NCBI GenBank assembly: GCA_947501885.1
Contig: CANMXN010000001.1
Span: 62,001 to 126,000, forward strand
Direction of reading: 5' to 3'
Source of the DNA: an uncultured Sphingorhabdus sp.
GTDB lineage: Bacteria; Pseudomonadota; Alphaproteobacteria; Sphingomonadales; Sphingomonadaceae
Length of the DNA: 64,000 nucleotides
Shown in pieces: positions 8,783 to 17,669 of the stretch. The position numbers and the translations under genes are program-made. The notes below the pieces were generated by a model. That model saw only the letters and a program-made list of their open reading frames with translations. It ran no database searches and had not been told where the DNA came from. The first letter of the stretch is position 1. Each line of letters opens with the position of its first letter.

Positions 8783-9304
8783 TCACTCACTTTTGAGAAA
8801 TTCAGCACATAACAACATATAGATTTTACCGTCTATTGCCACGTCATCAGCCTGTTTAGTCGAGATGAAATTCTGTACCTGATCCAATTTTATGCGGTGC
8901 ACGGTGATATTTTCATCATCAACGCCGCCTCCATCAGAAACCTTGGTAAGCCCATGCGCGCGTACTAAATTAAAAGATTCGCTAACCATTCCAGGCGATG
9001 AATAATATTCACCAAGATTTACCAATCGCTCGGCTTTATATCCCGTTTCTTCTTCTAATTCTCTTCCAGCGGCAATTAATATGTCTTCACTCGCGTCTAT
9101 ATCACCGACCAAACCAGCAGGCAATTCAATGCAATTTTTGCCAATCGGCACGCGATATTGTTCCACCAAAAGGATATACCCATTATCGATAGCGATAATG
9201 ACGGCTGCGCTGATATTATTGGGTCGTGATACATATTCCCATCGCCCATCTTTTATGGCTTGGATATATTTTCCAGACCACATGATTTGGGCGGTATTTT
9301 TCAT
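8783..9304 (-). CDS. Nudix hydrolase, ADP-ribose pyrophosphatase-like
   Basis: 173 residues. The Nudix box runs from GLVGDIDASEDILIAAGREL to EEETGY. It has two extra residues between the glycine and first glutamate compared with the strict GX5EX7REUXEEXGU, but the REL-EEE-G core is intact. A proline-containing ELPAG strand precedes it, and the S-P-G-M motif about 15 residues after the box is typical of ADP-ribose and sugar-nucleotide hydrolases. It is cytoplasmic and would cut ADP-ribose to AMP and ribose 5-phosphate. Its start codon overlaps the stop of the upstream TPM gene (TAATG), so translation is coupled and it is the last gene of the LemA-TPM-TPM-Nudix unit. Confidence 0.85.
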   Translation of the reverse strand: MKNTAQIMWSGKYIQAIKDGRWEYVSRPNNISAAVIIAIDNGYILLVEQYRVPIGKNCIELPAGLVGDIDASEDILIAAGRELEEETGYKAERLVNLGEYYSSPGMVSESFNLVRAHGLTKVSDGGGVDDENITVHRIKLDQVQNFISTKQADDVAIDGKIYMLLCAEFLKSE

Positions 9305-9993
9305 TATAATTCGATCAATTTGTCGGGTAGCTCATTGGGGTTCGCTTCACTTTTTGGGAAAAACTCTGTTAATATGATGCCAATTTGTGCAACGGCCTCT
9401 GCCATGCCTTTACCCGCTTCACCCTGTTTTATTTGTGTGATCAGCGCGGCCATAGCATCACCCCATTTTTCAGCACCGACTTTGCTTGCAATGGCTTCAT
9501 CTGCGACAATTTCAGCACGATGTTCTTCCATAGATAAATATATTAAAACACCAGTTTGTCCAACGGTTTTACTCTGCGTTCCAACACGAAACAGATCAAC
9601 TGCACGTTCTCTAACACGTTCGGATTTTATCCAAGAAGGCGTCAGAAGCATAAGCAAAGGACGATATTTTAAGAGGAACCAAACACCCAAAAACTTAAGC
9701 GCGCCGATTGTCGTTATCAGCCATGCAAATTCACCGTAGCCAACAATATTATCCCAATTGCCGAATAGATATATCAGTAAGTCTAAATAGAGGCTAGGAA
9801 AGAAAGCAGTGAAACTCATGGCGATGAAAGCAGCAATAGTAGCCCAAATCAGCGCAATATCGCTATAATTATCAGATTGTGTTGCTGCGATTGTTACAAT
9901 CTCGCCATCGGTGGTTTCTTCAGCTTTGCCAACAGCTTCGCTAACCAATTTATGATCTGCTTCGTTTAAGTTTTTCACTTTGCGCAATGCCAT
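9304..9993 (-). CDS. TPM-domain membrane protein
   Basis: 229 residues. The N-terminal region (about 10-60) resembles the start of a TPM domain (LNEADHKLVSEAVGKAEETTDGEIVTIAA). Two hydrophobic segments at roughly 47-70 and 90-112 follow, and then a C-terminal TPM-like stretch with RAVDLFRVGTQSKTVGQTGVLIYLSMEEHRAEIVADEAI. The fold is thus interrupted by a membrane hairpin. Family members are found next to LemA and a second TPM protein. The biochemical role is unsettled; phosphatase activity and photosystem assembly have been reported for distant members. It lies 9 bases after the upstream TPM gene. Confidence 0.8.
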   Translation of the reverse strand: MALRKVKNLNEADHKLVSEAVGKAEETTDGEIVTIAATQSDNYSDIALIWATIAAFIAMSFTAFFPSLYLDLLIYLFGNWDNIVGYGEFAWLITTIGALKFLGVWFLLKYRPLLMLLTPSWIKSERVRERAVDLFRVGTQSKTVGQTGVLIYLSMEEHRAEIVADEAIASKVGAEKWGDAMAALITQIKQGEAGKGMAEAVAQIGIILTEFFPKSEANPNELPDKLIEL

Positions 9994-10002
9994 ATTATGT
10001 CC

Positions 10003-10851
10003 TTACCATCCGCCCGATGCACCGCCGCCGCCGAAGCCACCACCGCCGAAGCCGCCAAAACCTCCGCCTCCGCCGAAGCCTCCTCCAAAACCGCCGCTGC
10101 CAAATCCGCTACCATGATGATTATCATCATAACGATCATTGAAACCGCCGCCCCAAATTACAATGGGTAAACCGCTATCATCATATCTGCTGCCTCGGCG
10201 TGTATTACGAATAATGGGTAAGATAACAAAAATTATGATGATTAACCAGAATATCAAATTCCATACACGGCCAGATTTTTTGCTTTTATTTGCGTTTTTA
10301 CTCACCTCTTGCGCAATTTTTGCGGCCTCTTCTGGAGGCAATGCCAATTGCTTGCTCAGCGCATCGACACCTGCGTTAATACCGCCTGTCATATCGCCGC
10401 TTTTGAAGAATGGCGTAATATCGTTACGAATTATTTGTCCTGATAGACCATCGGTAACAATGCCTTCGAGGCCATATCCGACTTCGATACGCATCTTACG
10501 TTCATTGGGTGCAATGATAAGCAAAATGCCGTCATCTTTGCTTTCATTGCCAACACCCCAAGCACGACCAAGCTGATAGCCATATTCAGCAATATCATAA
10601 CCTTCTAAATCTGCGATGGTTGCAACCGCCAATTCCCGGCCTGATTGGGCTTTAAGTGCGTCAAGCTTTTGCGTTATAGCAGCCTCTGCACTAGCATCCA
10701 ATATATTGGCTTGATCAACAACACGCCCTGTTGGTTCGGGGAATGTTTGAGCAATTGCATTAGGTAATGACAATATAAGCGCTACCAATAAGATGATAGC
10801 GGTGAATATCGATGATAGATTATAGCGGTTTGATGGGCTGGTTATCACCAT
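10003..10851 (-). CDS. TPM-domain protein with glycine-rich tail (YgcG-like)
   Basis: 282 residues. It has a signal or anchor segment (about 15-34), then an exported TPM domain (about 38-165: TGRVVDQANILDASAEAAITQKLDALKAQSGRELAVATI...GNESKDDGILLIIAPNERKMRIEVGYGLEG). A transmembrane helix follows (about 197-215), and the tail is almost pure Gly/Phe (about 245-282) ending GGGGASGGW. Such low-complexity tails are typical of the YgcG group. It is separated from lemA by a single base, so the genes form one operon with the second TPM gene and the Nudix gene. Function is not established; an envelope role together with LemA is inferred. Confidence 0.87.
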   Translation of the reverse strand: MVITSPSNRYNLSSIFTAIILLVALILSLPNAIAQTFPEPTGRVVDQANILDASAEAAITQKLDALKAQSGRELAVATIADLEGYDIAEYGYQLGRAWGVGNESKDDGILLIIAPNERKMRIEVGYGLEGIVTDGLSGQIIRNDITPFFKSGDMTGGINAGVDALSKQLALPPEEAAKIAQEVSKNANKSKKSGRVWNLIFWLIIIIFVILPIIRNTRRGSRYDDSGLPIVIWGGGFNDRYDDNHHGSGFGSGGFGGGFGGGGGFGGFGGGGFGGGGASGGW

Positions 10852-10852
10852 A

Positions 10853-11455
10853 TTAACTGGTCAGATCAATCTTAGGCGCTTCTTCAGCATTTTCTGTTGT
10901 CGCTTTAAAGGGCACCATAGGCTGCGCACCATGAATTACTTTTGCACCAATTGCATCGGGAAAGGTGCGAATAGTGGTGTTATATTGTTGTACGGCCTGA
11001 TTATAATCACGTCTTGCCACGGCTATGCGGTTTTCTGTGCCTTCCAGTTGGTTTTGTAATTGCAAGAAGTTCTCATTAGAGCGTAATTCAGGGTAACGTT
11101 CTGAAATAACGCGCATACCAGATAATGCTTTTGAAATGCCATCTTGGGCTTGTTGGAACTGCTGCACTTTAGAAGCATCAGTGAGATCAATGCCGCTAGC
11201 ATCAATATTAACAGAAGTCGCTTTTGCTCTGGCTTCGGTTACACTGGTAAGCACATCTTCTTCTTGCTGAGCAAAACCTTTTACGGTTTCTACTAAATTA
11301 GGGATCAGATCGGCCCGACGTTGATATTGGTTTTCAACATCTGCCCAAGCAGCTTTGACGGCTTCTTCTTCGGTTGGGACACTATTTATACCGCAAGCTG
11401 ATAGCGATAGTGCGGCCATTCCAACAAAAAGAATTTTTGTAAAATGATATTTCAT
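10853..11455 (-). CDS. lemA: LemA family lipoprotein
   Basis: 200 residues from the ATG at 11455, which has GGGGATACAC just upstream. The frame opens further upstream but that part is not signal-like. The N-terminus has a lipoprotein signal ending in LSLSACGIN. The LemA fold follows: helical AAWADVENQYQRRADLIPNLVETVKGFAQQE...LTSVTEARA...QFQQAQDGISKALSGMRVISERYPELRSNENFLQLQNQLEGTENRIAVARRDYNQAVQQYN. It is an envelope protein of unclear molecular function that is widely co-encoded with TPM proteins. It is the first gene of this four-gene minus-strand unit. Confidence 0.93.
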   Translation of the reverse strand: MKYHFTKILFVGMAALSLSACGINSVPTEEEAVKAAWADVENQYQRRADLIPNLVETVKGFAQQEEDVLTSVTEARAKATSVNIDASGIDLTDASKVQQFQQAQDGISKALSGMRVISERYPELRSNENFLQLQNQLEGTENRIAVARRDYNQAVQQYNTTIRTFPDAIGAKVIHGAQPMVPFKATTENAEEAPKIDLTS

Positions 11456-11580
11456 TGTGTATCCCCTGTAGTCATATGTATTTTTTGCTGTATTATATAG
11501 ATAAGATAGCATATCGCTATTTTCAATATGGCAGGATAAATTTATTGGCCATGGGGACATAAAAATACTGGGGAGCAATT

Positions 11581-11997
11581 ATGTTAAGCGACTTTAAAGA
11601 CTTCATATTAAAAGGCAATGTATTGGATTTGGCTGTAGCCGTAATCATTGGTGCGGCTTTTGCAACTATAACAACATCATTAACGGGTGATATTATTATG
11701 CCATTAGTGGCGGCCATATTTGGCACTGCCGATTTCAATAATATGTTTATCCTATTGGGTGAAGTACCAGAAGGTATTGATGCTGCTAATTATGCTGCAC
11801 TAAAAGAAGCTGGTGTGCCTATGCTAGGTTGGGGTGCATTTCTAACCGTGGTAATTAATTTCATCATCTTGGCTTTCGCCATTTTCTTGATCGTGCGCTA
11901 TGCTGCTAAAGCGATGGCTGCGAAAGAAGAAGAAGAAGCAGCTGGACCAAGTGAAGTGGACCTTCTTACGGAAATCCGTGATAGCTTGAAAAAATAA
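11581..11997 (+). CDS. mscL: Large-conductance mechanosensitive channel MscL
   Basis: 138 residues, the normal size. The N-terminus MLSDFKDFILKGNVLDLAVAVIIGAAFATITTSLTGDIIMPL is the gating helix and TM1. TM2 is around 80-103 (FLTVVINFIILAFAIFLIVRYAAKA), followed by the charged C-terminal helix with LLTEIRDSLKK. It is a homopentameric inner-membrane channel that opens at near-lytic tension after hypo-osmotic shock. A good GGGGAG ribosome site lies upstream. It is divergent from lemA. Confidence 0.97.
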   Translation: MLSDFKDFILKGNVLDLAVAVIIGAAFATITTSLTGDIIMPLVAAIFGTADFNNMFILLGEVPEGIDAANYAALKEAGVPMLGWGAFLTVVINFIILAFAIFLIVRYAAKAMAAKEEEEAAGPSEVDLLTEIRDSLKK

Positions 11998-12066
11998 ATA
12001 ATAGCGAAATGAATTTTCAAATATTAGGTGATTGCGAAGTTAAGCACTCTATAGCATAGAGGTTTT

Positions 12067-13368
12067 ATGAACGCATCGAACCAATCTTCAAACCATCAGT
12101 TTGATTCTCAAGATAAAGCCCAGGGCCAATCTTTAGATCATTCTGATGGTTTTTTTATGCGCATTGCTAACCTCTTTTTATGTCGCATAGGTGAACGATT
12201 TCTTGGCAAAATGGATGCGGGCTTGGAAGTTGGAACGGTAGAGGGGCATTTGCCCGATGGTAGTGTGCGCATGCTTGGTGGACGTCAATCTGGTCCCTAT
12301 GTTAGCGTAGATTTGAACAATTGGTATGCATTGGTAAGAATAGGCCGTGATGGTTCGATCGGCTTATTCGAAAGCTGGCGTCGCGGCGAATGGGCAAGCA
12401 ATCATCCCGAGATATTATTTGAACTTTTCACTCGAAACCGCAAGGCAATGGGTGATACAGCTCGTGCATCAGGTTTTAATAGGCTGTTAGCTAAGTTATT
12501 ACATTTTTTTCGGCGCAACAGCAAAAATGGGTCACGCCGCAATATTGAATTTCATTATGATCTAGGCAATGATTTTTATAAGCTCTGGCTTGATGAGAAT
12601 ATGAATTATTCGTCTGCAGACTTTGCGGGTTTAAAAGCCAATAAGGATAATTTAGCAAAAGCACAAAATCAGAAAATAGATCGATTGCTTGACCGGCTCG
12701 ATTTGCAAGACGGCCAAAATCTATTAGAGGTCGGATGCGGTTGGGGCGCACTTGCAGTTCGTGCTTTAGGACAAAAGGCAATTGCTTATCATGGCATAAC
12801 ATTATCGTATGAGCAAAAATCATTATGTGATGAAATATTAGCGAAAACGTCAGAGATTTCAGATCGTGCGGATGTCACGATTACTGATTATCGTGAAGTG
12901 ACTGGTCAATATGATGCGATCGCTAGTGTGGAAATGGTGGAAGCGGTTGGGGAGCAATATTGGCCCGATTATTGTAATATGATTGCACAGAGTCTAAAAC
13001 CAAATGGAAAAGCTGCTATTCAATATATTCGGATAGAGGATGATATATTCGAAGCGTATCGCGATAGTGCTGATTTCATCCAGCATTACATATTTCCAGG
13101 CGGTATGTTGATTTCGGAAAGTCGTTTTCGAGCTTTAGCAGAGAAACGCGGTTTATCTTGGGTTGATCAATATGATTTTGGTCTTGATTATGCCGATACG
13201 CTGAAAATTTGGCGAATAAAATTTGAAGAGGTTGTAAAACAAGGTTTGCTGCCAAAACAGTTTGATGAAAGATTTATTCATATGTGGCGTTTCTATTTGC
13301 TATATTGTGAAGGTGGATTTCGTGGGGGCGCTATTAACGTATCGCAAGTAACGCTCATGAAAGCATGA
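12067..13368 (+). CDS. cfa: Cyclopropane-fatty-acyl-phospholipid synthase
   Basis: 433 residues. The N-terminal domain (about 30-150) is followed by the catalytic SAM methyltransferase fold with IEFHYDLGNDFYKLWLDENMNYSSADF, the SAM-binding LLEVGCGWGALA (about 218-229) and the C-terminal EGGFRGGAINVSQVTLMKA. It transfers a methylene from SAM to the cis double bond of membrane phospholipids, protecting against acid and other stress. The first 25 residues are polar and vary in the family. The ATG has only a short AGAGG site. It appears monocistronic. Confidence 0.92.
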   Translation: MNASNQSSNHQFDSQDKAQGQSLDHSDGFFMRIANLFLCRIGERFLGKMDAGLEVGTVEGHLPDGSVRMLGGRQSGPYVSVDLNNWYALVRIGRDGSIGLFESWRRGEWASNHPEILFELFTRNRKAMGDTARASGFNRLLAKLLHFFRRNSKNGSRRNIEFHYDLGNDFYKLWLDENMNYSSADFAGLKANKDNLAKAQNQKIDRLLDRLDLQDGQNLLEVGCGWGALAVRALGQKAIAYHGITLSYEQKSLCDEILAKTSEISDRADVTITDYREVTGQYDAIASVEMVEAVGEQYWPDYCNMIAQSLKPNGKAAIQYIRIEDDIFEAYRDSADFIQHYIFPGGMLISESRFRALAEKRGLSWVDQYDFGLDYADTLKIWRIKFEEVVKQGLLPKQFDERFIHMWRFYLLYCEGGFRGGAINVSQVTLMKA

Positions 13369-13422
13369 CTTTTATCATAGTGTGAGATTGACGGCTAAGA
13401 GGTTTGAGGAGACCAAAAGATC

Positions 13423-14610
13423 ATGAAAGCAAGCAAATTATGGCTAGCAGGCACTATGCTATTAGCGCCCTTATTATTGGTGAGCTGTGATAGTGATACT
13501 CGCAACTTAATTGCTAATCTACCAAAGGATCAGAATGTGTTATTTTGGACTATAGAACAGCGTGATGCCGCCTTTAGAGCGATGGAGAAATTGGTTGATT
13601 ATAATGAGATCAAGGCCAGCGATAATCCAGTAGCTTTGACTCAGGGTGATCCCATCACGCTTGATATGGATATTGATAACTATATGAAAGAACAGCGTAC
13701 GGCTGGTCTATTGATTATCCAAGATGGTAAAATCCGAATGGAAAAATATGGACTGGATTACAGCAAAGAAGGCCGTTGGACGAGCTTTTCTGTGGCTAAG
13801 TCCTTTACATCAACGCTTGTTGGAGCAGCGATAAAAGATGGTTATATCAAAAGTATAAATGACAAAGTGTCCGATTATATAGCAGGTTTAAAAGGCTCTG
13901 TTTATGATGATGTTACGGTAGAGCAATTGCTGACTATGACATCAGGTGTTGCTTGGAATGAGGATTATGAAGACCCGAAATCGGACGTCGCGGTGTTCAT
14001 TAATCATGAAGCAGAAGATGATTTGGATGTTACTGTCAGCTATATGCGTAATTTGAAACGTGAGGCTCCTGCTGGTGAGAAATGGGTTTATAAAACAGGT
14101 GAAACCAATTTGATCGGTGTGTTGGTGAGCGAGGCTACTGGCAAAACTTTATCGAATTACCTTACCGAAAAAGTCTGGCAACCTTATGGTATGGAAAGCG
14201 AAGCCGTCTGGATGACAGGGTCTACAGGGCATGAAATTGCAGGATGTTGTATCTCTGCGACATTACATGATTATGCACGTTTTGGCATGTTCGTGATGAA
14301 TGGTGCGCTGGTAGATGGCAAAGCTATTGTTCCTGATGATTGGATTGCAAATGCAACAACCAAGCGTGCCGATATCAATATTGAAGGCCGCGGTTATGGT
14401 TATCAATGGTGGACCAATGATGATGGTAGCTATGCGGCACAAGGGATTTTTGGGCAGGGTATATTTATCGACCCGAAACGCAATTTAATTATTGCATCGA
14501 ATAGCAATTGGCCACGAGCTGCTGCGGCTGATGGTGGCGGTGAAGCGCGTGAGAAGTTTTATAAAACCGTGCAAACAGCAATTGATACGGAAAGCCAGTC
14601 ATCTAGCTAA
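13423..14610 (+). CDS. Serine hydrolase of the class C beta-lactamase fold, lipoprotein
   Basis: 395 residues. The signal ends in LLLVSCDSD, so it is a lipoprotein, probably facing the periplasm. The SxxK motif is FSVAK in WTSFSVAKSFTSTLVG, the tyrosine motif is in WVYKTGETNLIG, and a C-terminal GIFGQGIFIDPKRNL replaces the KTG box region. This arrangement resembles 6-aminohexanoate-dimer hydrolase and esterase members more than true beta-lactamases. The substrate cannot be read from the sequence. It has a strong GAGGAG ribosome site and is followed by a long hairpin. Confidence 0.85.
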   Translation: MKASKLWLAGTMLLAPLLLVSCDSDTRNLIANLPKDQNVLFWTIEQRDAAFRAMEKLVDYNEIKASDNPVALTQGDPITLDMDIDNYMKEQRTAGLLIIQDGKIRMEKYGLDYSKEGRWTSFSVAKSFTSTLVGAAIKDGYIKSINDKVSDYIAGLKGSVYDDVTVEQLLTMTSGVAWNEDYEDPKSDVAVFINHEAEDDLDVTVSYMRNLKREAPAGEKWVYKTGETNLIGVLVSEATGKTLSNYLTEKVWQPYGMESEAVWMTGSTGHEIAGCCISATLHDYARFGMFVMNGALVDGKAIVPDDWIANATTKRADINIEGRGYGYQWWTNDDGSYAAQGIFGQGIFIDPKRNLIIASNSNWPRAAAADGGGEAREKFYKTVQTAIDTESQSSS

Positions 14611-14640
14611 GATAGGCTTAAAATTAGGGTTGAATGAAAA

Positions 14641-14697
14641 ATGCATCCAGCTGCACCTGCATAAGTGGGCTTTTATATCAGGTGATGCTGGATGCAT
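14641..14697. repeat. 57-nt long hairpin after the serine hydrolase gene
   Basis: ATGCATCCAGC at the left end is perfectly complementary to GCTGGATGCAT at the right end (11 bp). Inside, after two mismatches, CACCTG pairs with CAGGTG (6 bp), leaving a loop of about 19 bases. No U-tract follows directly. It could be a 3' stabilising structure, a factor-dependent termination aid or a solitary palindromic element. Confidence 0.6.
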
Positions 14698-14763
14698 GAT
14701 GCGCGATAAGAACTGATTTTTCAGGCTATCCTTTAGGGTATGAATAGCAATATAATATTGGGA

Positions 14764-15120
14764 CTAAATATTATATTGTGTCGGTTCCGTATATCGCGCT
14801 ACCAAGGCATCCAGCACCACTTGGTTAAGTAGGTTGTGAAATGAGCATCCAACAATGATGCCATCATTCCATACTACTTCTGCTTGCATGCTTTCTAATC
14901 CTGGCATTGTCAGCCAACAGCGTGCACCTTGGGGCATAGAGGTGACCGCTTCGCAGGCAAAACCAGATAATGATAAATCTTTTATCATGACACTAAATGC
15001 TGGTGAATTGCTGGGACGCAATTTAGCGGGTAAAGATAAAATAACGCGTGGTGCGCTTCTGTCTTCAAACTCTCCCATGGGTAATAGGGTTTGTTTTGCG
15101 TCTTTCAGTATCAATGTCAT
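14764..15120 (-). CDS. PilZ-domain protein (probable c-di-GMP receptor)
   Basis: 118 residues, a single PilZ domain. The c-di-GMP motifs are complete: RSAPR (R21 and R25, RxxxR) and DLSLSG (D48 to G53, DxSxxG), followed by the beta-barrel segment WLTMPGLESMQAEVVWNDGIIVGCSFHNLLNQVVLDALV. It is cytoplasmic and would bind cyclic di-GMP and signal to a partner, unknown here. The ATG at 15120 follows GGAGGATC. It stands alone on the minus strand. No diguanylate cyclase is nearby, though a Tad pilus locus lies 22 kb away. Confidence 0.88.
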   Translation of the reverse strand: MTLILKDAKQTLLPMGEFEDRSAPRVILSLPAKLRPSNSPAFSVMIKDLSLSGFACEAVTSMPQGARCWLTMPGLESMQAEVVWNDGIIVGCSFHNLLNQVVLDALVARYTEPTQYNI

Positions 15121-15473
15121 GTTTTGATCCTCCGTATCTGATATGGGTAATTCTCACTCAATGGAGTTAATCTAGGGTTTCCAAATATGGATAATATTTG
15201 ATGTGTTTTTAATAAACATAGAGCATGTTATTTTTATTGAGATAATTTTATAAAATACCAAAAATTAAATGAAAATAGAGTTTTTCAAAGGTTATATTCC
15301 ATATGATGGATGGTATATTCAAACCAATTACAGATAATATTTCATGCAAATCTGAGACATGATATGCTTATCATTTGCAGCTATGGCCATTATAGTGATT
15401 ATTTTAAGTAGGAATATTAACCATCAATAATGATCTAACAGGCTTGCAATTATGATAATTGATCGGCATATCG
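15121..15473. other. AT-rich intergenic region between the PilZ gene and SRP RNA
   Basis: About 350 bases with no convincing coding frame. It must hold the PilZ promoter (minus) and the SRP RNA promoter (plus). One TTAACCAT octamer, the half-site bound by CtrA in Caulobacter, lies at 15417-15424, about 55 bases upstream of the SRP RNA; its relevance is uncertain. Nothing else stands out. Confidence 0.5.
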
Positions 15474-15570
15474 CCCGTGGGAGTCGGGTGGACGATATGT
15501 TCGCCAACCCGGTCAGATCCGGAAGGAAGCAGCCGTAACGATTTTTTATCGGGTCGCCCGTCTCCTACTT
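15474..15570 (+). ncRNA. ffs: Signal recognition particle RNA, small bacterial type (4.5S)
   Basis: The universally conserved apical domain is present as GGTCAGATCCGGAAGGAAGC at 15511-15530, followed by AGCC. The flanks pair: GTGGGAG at 15477-15483 with CTCCTAC at 15562-15568, then further CG-rich pairing inward, giving a single long hairpin of about 95 nt. It binds Ffh and directs ribosomes to the membrane. Placement directly upstream of dnaX is common in alphaproteobacteria. Exact ends are uncertain by a few bases; the TTTCTTC after the stem may serve as terminator. Confidence 0.96.
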
Positions 15571-15677
15571 TCTTCAAAATATGAATATATCACAGTGTTT
15601 ATGCTGTCTTCACAGCAATTTTTTAATTATGGATGTTTCGCTTCGACAATCGGAGATAGAGAGACTAAACTCGCCCT

Positions 15678-17669
15678 ATGTCCGATTCACCTGATTCAGA
15701 ATTACCCGAACGCGAACCCGATATGCCCGATGATGCGTTGGGCCTTGGCTTGTCAGAGCCCATTCAAAAACCTCTTGAAGAACTAGCGCCTGAGCAAAAA
15801 AAATTGTCTGAACCAAAAGAGCCAGAAAATAGCAATATGGGTCAAGTTGTTAATAATCCAGCCTATCGGGTGCTTGCACGCAAATATCGGCCGCAAAACT
15901 TCAAAGAGCTTATCGGGCAAGATGCTATGGTGCAAACTCTTGGCAATGCCATAAAACGCGGACGGCTTGCTCATGCATTCCTTATGACAGGTGTTCGCGG
16001 TGTGGGCAAAACATCGACTGCGCGCCTAATAGCCAAAGCATTAAATTGCATTGGCGAAGATGGGCAGGGTGCAGCCACTATTGATCCTTGCGGCAAATGT
16101 GAACCATGCCAGGCTATTGCGGAAGGCCGTCATATCGATGTGATCGAGATGGATGCGGCCAGTCATACAGGTGTTGATGATGTACGCGAGATTATTGAAG
16201 CTGTACGTTATGCTAGTGTTTCCGCACGTTATAAAATCTATATTATAGATGAAGTTCATATGCTTTCGAAAAATGCATTTAATGCATTGCTCAAAACACT
16301 TGAAGAGCCGCCAGCGCATGTGAAATTTTTATTTGCGACCACAGAAGTCAATAAGGTTCCTATTACAGTGCTTTCCCGTTGCCAAAGATTTGATCTAAAG
16401 CGCATATCAGTGCAGGAATTAGCCGACCATTTTGCTCATATTACAGCGCTTGAAAATGTAAAAGCAGAAGAGGAAGCGCTAGCTTTAATCGCCCGCTCTG
16501 CCGAGGGTTCTGTGCGTGACGGTCTTTCTATTTTGGACCAAGCCATTGCCCATGCTGATTGGTCGAATGAAGCAAATGATGCAAATGACCTGCATGTTAC
16601 AGCTCTGCAAGTACGTGATATGCTTGGTCTTTCAGACCGCAGCGCTATCAGAACATTATTATCGAAGCTGCTGCAGGGTGATGTTGAACAGGTCATGGAT
16701 ATTGCGCGGTCACAATATCAATTGGGGATTGAACCCAATGCAATTTTATCAGGCCTATTGCGCGAAGTGCATATGATAACGCTTGCAAAGCTTAATATAT
16801 TGCATGATCCTGCTATGGCTGCTGAAGCCAAGGAGATATTATCTGATTGGGGTGATAGGCTATCCTTTCCTCAATTACACCGATTATGGCAACTCATGCT
16901 TAAAGGGCATGAGGAGGTCCAAAAAGCGGCTATGCCATCGGAAGCTTGTGATATGGCTTTGCTCAGAATTATGCATGCTTCGCAAATGCCCGATCCGACG
17001 GAATTAATGGAATTGATTAAAGATGGCGCAAATGGCGGAGCGCAAACGCCGAGTGCCTCATCTGCCTCATCCGCCTCATCTGATGCTATTGCGTCAGAAA
17101 ATATAGTGAAAAATGATAGCGAAACGCAGCTGAATGAGACAAAAGTTTCGGAAATGCCCACAACTGCCGAAGAAGCTTTACATTCACAGGTTGAGCAATC
17201 TAATCATTTCAGTAATGGTATAGATTCCAGCATAACCAATGACTCTTATGAAGCGTCAAATAATATTGAAACTGTTAGTGATAAGGAACAAAAGGTTCCC
17301 GCAACATTTAATGAGTTAATTGATAAAATTGCTGAGACGAAACATATGCTTGGCTCTGAACTGCATGATAATGTCCGCTTGGTAAAATATGACCCGCCCT
17401 ATATTGAATATCAATTGGTAGAGCGATCTTCTGCAAAGTTTTTGAATGACTTTAAACAAGCACTGTTGAATGAAATGGGAATGCGGTGGACGCTGACATT
17501 GAACGAAGACGCACAAGCGCAGCCGTCACGATATGAACAAGAAAAATTAGATAAAGCCGCCGCAAGACAGCTTATATTAGATACACCAATGGTAAAAGCG
17601 GCTATTGCTGCTTTCCCAGATGCTAAATTGGCACAAGATATGATGAATAATGAACGGAGCATCGGTTGA
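15678..17669 (+). CDS. dnaX: DNA polymerase III subunit tau/gamma
   Basis: 663 residues. A divergent acidic N-terminal tail of about 60 residues precedes YRVLARKYRPQNFKELIGQ. Walker A is GVRGVGKTS (about 104-112), the zinc cluster is CIGEDGQG...DPCGKCEPC, Walker B is YIIDEVHML, and the sensor segment is TTEVNKVPITVLSRCQRFDL. The C-terminal third (about 450-663) carries a low-complexity Ala/Ser linker and the domain that contacts the polymerase. It is the clamp-loader ATPase of the replisome. The start ATG overlaps no other gene and has AGAGAG upstream. ybaB follows with TGATG overlap, the usual dnaX-ybaB pairing. I see no convincing programmed frameshift site for a short gamma form. Confidence 0.95.
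   Translation: MSDSPDSELPEREPDMPDDALGLGLSEPIQKPLEELAPEQKKLSEPKEPENSNMGQVVNNPAYRVLARKYRPQNFKELIGQDAMVQTLGNAIKRGRLAHAFLMTGVRGVGKTSTARLIAKALNCIGEDGQGAATIDPCGKCEPCQAIAEGRHIDVIEMDAASHTGVDDVREIIEAVRYASVSARYKIYIIDEVHMLSKNAFNALLKTLEEPPAHVKFLFATTEVNKVPITVLSRCQRFDLKRISVQELADHFAHITALENVKAEEEALALIARSAEGSVRDGLSILDQAIAHADWSNEANDANDLHVTALQVRDMLGLSDRSAIRTLLSKLLQGDVEQVMDIARSQYQLGIEPNAILSGLLREVHMITLAKLNILHDPAMAAEAKEILSDWGDRLSFPQLHRLWQLMLKGHEEVQKAAMPSEACDMALLRIMHASQMPDPTELMELIKDGANGGAQTPSASSASSASSDAIASENIVKNDSETQLNETKVSEMPTTAEEALHSQVEQSNHFSNGIDSSITNDSYEASNNIETVSDKEQKVPATFNELIDKIAETKHMLGSELHDNVRLVKYDPPYIEYQLVERSSAKFLNDFKQALLNEMGMRWTLTLNEDAQAQPSRYEQEKLDKAAARQLILDTPMVKAAIAAFPDAKLAQDMMNNERSIG

Noticed and set aside
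15793-15812. A-run near the start of dnaX as a programmed frameshift site
   Set aside because: It is at the N-terminus, not before the tau-specific domain, and no stimulatory structure is visible. It cannot make the short gamma form.
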